DNA of 64,000 nt from Gerris lacustris (lineage: Eukaryota > Arthropoda > Insecta > Hemiptera > Gerridae). Below, piece by piece: positions 58,201 through 64,000 of this stretch. The notes below the pieces were generated by a model. The model had not been told where the DNA came from, ran no database searches, and worked only from the letters and a program-made list of their open reading frames with translations. Position numbers and translations under genes: made by a program. Position 1 is the stretch's first letter, and the number at the start of each line of letters is the position of its first letter. The stretch lies in NCBI GenBank assembly GCA_951217055.1, contig OX578284.1:40947467-41011466 (forward strand), in the 5' to 3' direction.

Positions 58201-58279
58201 ATAAACACTTTATAATTTAATACTTATGAGATATTACATTTGGAAAGCTATTTTTACTTTTTATTTATTAATTTATTTT

Positions 58280-58632
58280 TATTACGTTTTTATTAGCTTG
58301 TTTTCTTGTTTTTTTTTTGTTTGTTTGTTTGTCGAGTACAAATCTTGCAATCGACTTTTAACTAACTTCCCGAATAGAGATTTGAAACTTTTATAATAGC
58401 TCAGAACACGATGACAATGAATTATTTTAATACTTTTAGCCATCTTTCAGCAGAATTTAATTTGTTTTCTGCAAATTTTGCTGTATGGAAAGTTAGTTCG
58501 GAAAAAATCCTCAAGTTATTTTATTTGTTTTGACATATCCCATATTTACGATCTTCATTTTGAAGGGTTTTAAATTTATGATTTATGACAGAAAATTTAA
58601 AAACGTAGTATATAAAAATTTTTTTTATCTTG
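58280..58632 (-). mobile_element. R-B copy, compact form
   Basis: 'ttacgtttttattagcttgt' to 'tttttttatcttg'. It contains the inverse of the standard interior ('catatttacgatcttcattt', 'catctttcagcagaatttaa') and an expanded T/GTTT run (about 58305-58332). Confidence 0.75.
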
Positions 58633-58684
58633 AAATTATTTGCACATAAAATGTTTAACTATTTATACAAGTTTTAACTATTAT

Positions 58685-59010
58685 TGTCTTACTATTAGAT
58701 ATAACTTTGACAGCTTAGGTAGGCTAACCTATGTGAGGGATAAAATAAAGCCTCTAGGCGGTTAATCCTTAGTGAAATTGTTTTACTTCCACTTTTAAAG
58801 TTACTCTATAACCATCAGCTCAACCGAAGAGGGCTGCATTAGAATAGCCGTACCAGGTCAATTGTTTAAATACAATAATTCTGTGTGAAGTCGAATCCGT
58901 TGTTTGCTTAGTGAAATACACCTATTTTATGTCATTTTTGTTTGCCTAGTTAGCCCAACCTTCTAAACGTGAAAATCTCGAGCTCTCTTTCACTACCTGA
59001 TTTATTTTTC
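58685..59010 (+). repeat. Dispersed repeat R-D, copy 2
   Basis: 'ttgacagcttaggtaggcta', 'aaataaagcctctag', then 'gtttgcctagttagcccaac' and 'gaaaatctcgagctctc'. Same order as 10447-10610 but with longer spacing. Confidence 0.55.
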
Positions 59011-61084
59011 GATTTTCCCACAATGTCAGAGGAAACACTGATTGTAAGTCGAGTATAGGTTAACGTGAGCATTATAGGGGCCTAAATCTGGCTGAATTAA
59101 TATTTGTCATTGAAATTTATCAGTAAAGACATAATGTTAAAGTAATCTAGACTTAGCAGGACTTATAAGTAATTAGAAATTTATTTTAGAATGAGTAAAT
59201 TTCAGTAAAATCTTGTTTAAACGAACTGCTTATTTGTTAGATGATAGATATCACGTGGTTAAAGTTTCCATAAGTTAAAGTTGAAGTAAGGCAGTAAGAA
59301 CTAACGACTGTAATCCGGGATCGAAGAAGCTTAAAAGGATTTATCAAAATATCATAACACACGTTTCTCGGTAAATTTAAATCAGATAAGTCGGTTGAAA
59401 TCATACTGAAGATAAAACTAACTCCGAATAAGGTAGAGTTAGAGGAAGGAGGAATCAAGTACGTGAGATGGAGAGGTTTTAGACGCTTTTCTTAAGTAAA
59501 ATTGGTTTCAACCCCTGACAATACTTCGAGCTCAATCCCCAGATGAGAAATGTTATACTTATAACTGATCGAATCTAAGACACATATGTGTATGCGATAC
59601 AACAACCTATATTCCGTCCTACAGGAAAGTAATAATTTTTCAATAATTAAAAAAATAAATATTTTATATCTTTCATATTGAATCATTTCAATTATTCAAA
59701 AACTCCACAGGAATAAATTTAAAACTTAAATTGTCTATCAGAATAACAACAATGATTTTAAATAGCAATTGATATTATTCCTTTAAAATTATCTCCATAG
59801 ACTTTAAGGACATACGTCTAATAGTTTATTTAACGTTACTGTCACATGCATGAAAGCAATGTCTATATCTAGGCAGAAACACACTTATGCTTATTAGGTA
59901 AATGTCTTAATTAATTAGCTAATACCAAATTGCACAAAATATAAATCATGTTTACCTTACTTTTACATTGGTTAACTCAGCAAGATTAAGAGAAACATAC
60001 CTGTAACAAAAAAAAAGTATATAATTAATTTATTTTAAAATTAAGTTGCTGCAAGTAATAGAAGTCCAATAAATGAATAGAAATATTAAGTATGTGTAAA
60101 ACAAAAATAGTTTTTTTACCAAGATTTTGTGTAAATTTTGGCTCTTTTACTGTTTTTATTCACCATATAAATATATATTTAATATCAAGTAGACACAAGA
60201 TTAGCATATCCAAGCCCAAAATGTAAAATGAAGGATAATTTTACGTAAATAACCTTATACATTATTATTATTATTATTATAGTCTTTAATAAATTGTAAT
60301 TATTTTACAATTAAACAAGGTTGAAAATGTTTAGATTATTGATGCGATAAGTTTTATTACTTTATACGACTTATTAAGATTCCTTCTTTTAAAAATTATT
60401 ATTTAAATAAAAAAAAAAACTAAATAAAATACATGTAGTTATGTATGATGATATGACACATATTTATGTCATATAGATAGATGACAAGATAACCAATTGT
60501 AAGAGTGTATTACACAATCATTCATCATATATGTTATTAGGACTCATATTGTTATAGGTTAAACGCAATCATTATAAATAGCTTTTTATGAAGTCGAAAA
60601 AAAAAAAATTAAAATAAATTGATTTTGACATTGATGATTTGTAGAACGAATCGCGAGTAATTATTTTTCAAAAAATCAACGAAATTAATATTAATTCTGA
60701 AGAAAACAAGTTGTAAGATAGAAGCGTGAAGATAAAGCTTGGCAAGTCTTATCTTATAAATTCGGAAAGCGATCCTTAGTAACCAAGCACACTCAGTATA
60801 CACAATACTTTCAGCTTTATACTAAGAGAGAAAAAAAGTTTTTATTTTAAAAAAAAGTTGGGGGAGAATTTGGGTAGAAGCCAACAACTACTAGTATAAA
60901 AACTACAGAACATAGTACTCCATCTTACACTGTACATACAGTTTAGACAACCAATGTGTCGACAGTAATAAAGAATTACTAACATAAAAAACTAATTAAA
61001 TAAGACGTCATAATTATAACATAAACGAATGGCGTAATAACATGGAGTAAAGTTCAAAAGATAACGCTAAAATAACAATATGTG
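59011..61084. other. AT-rich sequence without a gene
   Basis: Contains an ATT microsatellite (about 60264-60282). The minus-strand frames of 64-73 codons (59237, 59492, 60609) have no recognisable content. Nothing else seen. Confidence 0.5.
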
Positions 61085-61279
61085 TAAGCTAATAAGATGG
61101 ATGTAGTTGAAATAACGACCATTGTGTTTGCTATTCAAATATAGCTTTAATTAAAATATTTACATCTGGATACGCTAATAAGAGAGCTGTAGTTAAAATA
61201 ACAAAGTTTGTATAGGTAAATAGGATAGCTATAGTTCAAATGATAACTAGATAAGCTAATAAGACAGTTTTAGGAATAA
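61085..61279. repeat. Minisatellite, diverged left part
   Basis: Words 'aataagatggatgtagttga', 'aataagagagctgtagttaa' and 'ataggatagctatagttcaa' are early, diverged units of the array continued at 61560, 63017 and 63800. Confidence 0.65.
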
Positions 61280-61555
61280 TACTAACTCATAAAAACAAAG
61301 TTTTAATTATAAATCCTTTATATCTATGAATTTTGGTTGTGGGAGACATCGACAAGTTAATTAATTAATTAGTAAAATAATATTTTCTTATTGGTATTAA
61401 TAAATAAATAAATTATTATAATGTATTAATTTATGTTGGTTCAGAGTCTATGTGCCAAGTTTCAGCTCGATTGAAAGACGACGAAGATTAATTAATTAGC
61501 CCACCAAAGATTTTGACGACTGCCAACCAAAATCGAAACTAATATAAAAGATTTA
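61280..61555 (+). repeat. Dispersed repeat R-C, copy 3
   Basis: 'aataatactaactcataaaa', 'ttttggttgtgggagacatc', 'gttcagagtctatgtgccaa', 'gattttgacgactgccaacc'. It is the cleanest R-C copy and sits inside the minisatellite. Confidence 0.65.
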
Positions 61556-61559
61556 AAAA

Positions 61560-61876
61560 TATTAACATTTGCTACGTTAACAGGATAGCTATAGTTAGAA
61601 TAACGAAAAACTAGATACGCAAATAAAAAGCTATAGTCAAAATAATAACTTAAAGAATATTAGAAAGATAGGTATAGATAAATATTAACTTTACTATGTG
61701 TGTTCATAAGATAGGTATAGTTAAAATAACAACATTGCTATGTGTGTTAATAAGATAGGTATAGTTAAAATATCAACTTTATACTATGAGTGTTTAATAA
61801 GATAGGTATAGTTAAAATAACAACTTTAGTATATGTGTTCATAAGATAGGTATAATTAAAATAACAACTTTACTAT
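61560..61876. repeat. 44-47-bp minisatellite, central part
   Basis: Units 'ataagataggtatagttaaa' with 'ataacaactttactatgtgtgtt'. Successive units differ by a few bases and a 1-3 bp length change. It is cut at 61877 by a TIR element. Confidence 0.85.
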
Positions 61877-63016
61877 AGGTTTGTTCCAACCACTCTTCAA
61901 ACTGGTTTGGAACTGTACGACGCATGCGCATTTGGAAAAAAGAGTTCCAACGAGCCCAAACTCAAACTCTGACTGACTCCGACTGTTAATCGGCTGTTCC
62001 AACCACGCTCTGATTGAATCACGGATTAGTTTGGAACCAGTCAGAGCAGTCAGCGATCGGCGGCAGGGACTAGTAGTTTGGGATTGAGTTTGGGTGAACA
62101 GAAACGTAACCTTCCGATCCGCTTCATTGTTTTTGTTTTGATTTCGCTCGCCTATTATAATTATTCTCCTTTTTGCGAATCAACTGTTCTTTTTAAAATG
62201 TTTTTGTACGAATGCGACTATGAATTTTTGTGCATATAATTGGCATTTTCTAGATATTTCTGAAAAAAATAAAAATTGGGCCTATTTTCCAAGATGGACT
62301 TTTGATACTTATTCCATTTTCAAACAAATATCGAAAGAATCCGATTTATTTCCGCAATATTTCTTTCGTTAACTGGACTAAGATTAATATTTGTTTTTTT
62401 TTTTTTTTTAAAAAAAGAGCATTTAGGATTATATCAATAAAAATACGAATACGAGTGTGCCGTGAGTCTACTAAAACTGGCTCACCTCAGTAAGCCCGAA
62501 AATTGTGAATTGCGTAAATCGAAATGAAATCGTGAATTCATGTATTAAATAAACATTTCTAAAATGTGTGCATGTATTTTCGTCATATCCTCTATGAGTA
62601 TGTAGGTTTTTCTTCCAACTTTCGAGCTTAATTAGCATTAGAAAATGAAACTTTTGTGGTGTGGCGCCCCCTTGTTGTGCGAGCCCCTAGGCGGCCTAAA
62701 TCAGGCCCTTGATTTAAGCAACTGGCACTTATCTGCATCAACTATTGACTTATCCATCATCCATATCTTTAATATTAATAAGTTCAGGTATTTTCGATAG
62801 CACAGGAACGCAAAATCACATAAACGATCAACTCAAAAAGTTGTTCTGATAACAGTGCTAAAACCTACCACGGCAAACAGTTTGGTTCGAGAAAGGAGCG
62901 TTCCAACAAAAACGAAATCACAAATCAATTCCCAACGGTCAGTGATCGCGCATGCGCATTACGTCAATCACGGACTAATCCGAAACTGTTTCGGAACTGG
63001 TGGTTGGAACAAACCT
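61877..63016. mobile_element. TIR element, 1,140 bp, 3-bp target duplication
   Basis: Perfect 17-bp ends aggtttgttccaaccac and complement (63000-63016), flanked by TAT on both sides (61874-61876 and 63017-63019). Removing the element and one TAT restores 'actttactatatgtgttc', exactly the minisatellite unit. A 3-bp duplication points to a PIF/Harbinger-type transposase. Subterminal gcatgcgca lies near both ends. The interior has a T-run/A-run (62393-62418), AATAAA (about 62548) and a phrase 'gcgagcccctaggcggccta' that may mark an older nested element. No transposase frame remains. The 63-codon frame at 62302 is not recognisable. Confidence 0.85.
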
Positions 63017-63230
63017 TATATGTGTTCATAAGATAGGTATAGTTAAAATAACAACTTTACTATATGTGTTCATAAGATAGGTATAATTAAAATAACAACT
63101 TTACTATATGTGTTCATAAGATAGGTATAATTAAAATAACAACTTTATACTATGTGTGTTAATGAGATAGGTATAGTTAAAATAACAACTTTACTATGTG
63201 TGTTAATAAGATTGGCGTAGTTAATAGTAC
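63017..63230. repeat. Minisatellite, right continuation
   Basis: Five units with a step of about 45 bp ('cataagataggtataattaa', 'aataacaactttactatatg') follow the TIR element. Confidence 0.85.
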
Positions 63231-63378
63231 ATTACGCGTCGAGTGCGGAAAGTAGCATTTTGCATGCGAGTGTGGAGTTTGCACCCGAGCGACAGCGAGG
63301 GTAGTAAAACCACACGAGCAATGCAAAATGCCGTTTTCACACGAGTTGCGTACCGTACTTTATCTACGATTGTTAGAT

Positions 63379-63540
63379 TTAAATAATAAATACAGAAAAA
63401 ATAAACTTGCTGTATGTAAGTTCGTATCTCTCTCTTGATAAAGATGGCATTAATTCATTAGTTGTATTTTTTGCCGAATTAATAATTTCTGGAGGAGTAT
63501 TATTCTCCACATTTTCGTAAAAGTCACTTGATTCACTCAT
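63379..63540 (-). CDS. 53-codon frame resembling the N-terminus of a tyrosine-recombinase-like protein (partial)
   Basis: The minus-strand ATG at 63540 opens MSESSDFYENVENNTPPE, then IINSAKNTTNEL, MPSLSRERYELTYSKF and a stop at 63379. The layout is a short acidic start, 'PPEIINSAK...T..L.P', then 'S.ERYE..Y.KF'. This resembles the beginning of arthropod proteins with a phage-integrase/Crypton-like core, where S(K/R)ERYE..Y..F starts the N-terminal core-binding domain. That comparison is from memory. The catalytic part (R...H-x-x-R...Y) is absent. The reading breaks off after YSKF, either by truncation or at an intron donor (caa|gttta). The frame starts about 100 bp downstream of a strong hairpin that may be part of the element's 5' region. 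It is most likely a non-autonomous or truncated copy, and the frame is not expected to encode a working enzyme. Confidence 0.4.
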   Translation of the reverse strand: MSESSDFYENVENNTPPEIINSAKNTTNELMPSLSRERYELTYSKFIFSVFII

Positions 63541-63638
63541 TGTTTTTCACTAAAAACTCGATATAAACAGTTACTTTAATAAAAGAACAGCAAATTAGTT
63601 TTGTTAAATGTAAACAAACTCTCTAATCGTGCGTAAAG

Positions 63639-63694
63639 CTGAAGAATTCCTCTTCTTTACCGCACTAGTGTGGTAAAGAAGAGGAATTATTCAG
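63639..63694. repeat. Hairpin with about 27-bp arms
   Basis: 'aattcctcttctttacc' (63645-63661) and its exact complement (63672-63688) form the core. Pairing extends to ctgaag/attcag outside and gcac/gtgt inside around 'tag', with one or two mismatches. It lies upstream of the recombinase-like frame. Confidence 0.85.
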
Positions 63695-63799
63695 AACTAT
63701 GAGGACGCGCATGCGCAATGAATACAAGCACGTAAATAATCACTTTCTACGCATCTAAACAAAGATATAATGTTTATATTTCGTATCAATCGTAGATAA

Positions 63800-63885
63800 A
63801 ATAATTTTATCACGTATGTTAATAAGATAGTTAAGAAACCATACCTATAGATGCACTAATAAGATAGCTTTAGTTAAAATAACAA
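63800..63885. repeat. Minisatellite, last units
   Basis: 'gtatgttaataagatagtta' and 'ctaataagatagctttagtt' with 'aaaataacaact' resume the array after the 63231 insertion. Confidence 0.75.
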
Positions 63886-64000
63886 CTAGCACACGACAAC
63901 CCCATGTCATCAATTTCACGTATTATATTTGGTATAAGCCCTTGTAGCAGACCTAAGCCATCTATGGCTGTTGCCACAGGGAGTATTATTATTATTTATT
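63886..64000. other. End of window, unclassified
   Basis: About 115 bp without a recognised feature, ending in an ATT microsatellite. Confidence 0.5.

Larger units (their letters stand above)
63231..63800 (-). mobile_element. Insertion of about 570 bp carrying a short recombinase-like frame
   Basis: It breaks the minisatellite between 'ggcgtagttaa' and 'atcacgtatgttaataagat'. Its parts are: a GC-richer hairpin with arms 63255-63275 and 63310-63331 (gcattttgcatgcgag against its complement); an inverted pair 'atctacgattg' (about 63362) and 'caatcgtagat' (about 63787); a second, longer hairpin (63639-63694); and a minus-strand frame at 63379-63540. No target duplication was seen. The class is uncertain. 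Confidence 0.6.

Noticed and set aside
62302..62493. 63-codon frame inside the TIR element at 61877
   Set aside because: It reads through a T-run/A-run and has no transposase motif. It is not evidence of coding capacity.

Overview
This looks like eukaryotic intergenic DNA, most likely from an arthropod and probably an insect. The window is very AT-rich (about 70% or more by eye). Long (TA)n tracts are numerous, and many repeats carry the runs of GACAGACA/CTGTCTGT and the 'aaatttggatggt' phrasing typical of insect non-autonomous transposons. I found no operons, rRNA or CRISPR array, and no intact protein-coding gene. The longest open frames are about 100 codons, and nearly all are translations of TA tracts or chance runs. 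The species cannot be named from this sequence.

The window is a gene-poor mosaic of transposon relics, palindromic MITE-like elements and minisatellites. For ease of reading I name the dispersed families R-A to R-F. R-A (about 600 bp, about a dozen copies) and R-B (about 350 bp, six copies) dominate and insert into each other. Region by region: 1-6 kb holds small tandem arrays and R-A/R-B fragments. 6-13 kb holds R-A copies and three long TA tracts. 13-24 kb holds short tandem duplications, the most complete R-A copy, and a TIR element nested in another R-A copy. 24-27 kb holds a long hairpin, a tRNA-like gene, and a hAT-type MITE with a perfect 8-bp target-site duplication. 27-41 kb is mostly unclassifiable AT-rich DNA with a degenerate 68-bp array. 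41-48 kb holds a 1.16-kb TIR element with internal tandem repeats, two LINE (non-LTR retrotransposon) relics and a gutted Ty3/gypsy relic. 50-55 kb holds two adjacent palindromic elements and a nearly identical 1.8-kb tandem duplication bounded by TA tracts. 61-64 kb is a minisatellite split by a 1.14-kb TIR element and by a second insertion carrying a short reading frame that resembles the start of a tyrosine-recombinase-like protein.

Nothing here behaves as a working multi-gene system. The coding relics (LINE reverse-transcriptase C-terminal region, LINE pre-RT region, gypsy Gag and integrase fragments, and the short recombinase-like frame) are broken or partial. The most informative structures are the nested insertions whose empty sites can be reconstructed from sister repeat copies, the recent 1.8-kb duplication, and the element at 63.2-63.8 kb. 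Boundaries were read by eye, and family assignments rest on motif recognition rather than database searches.
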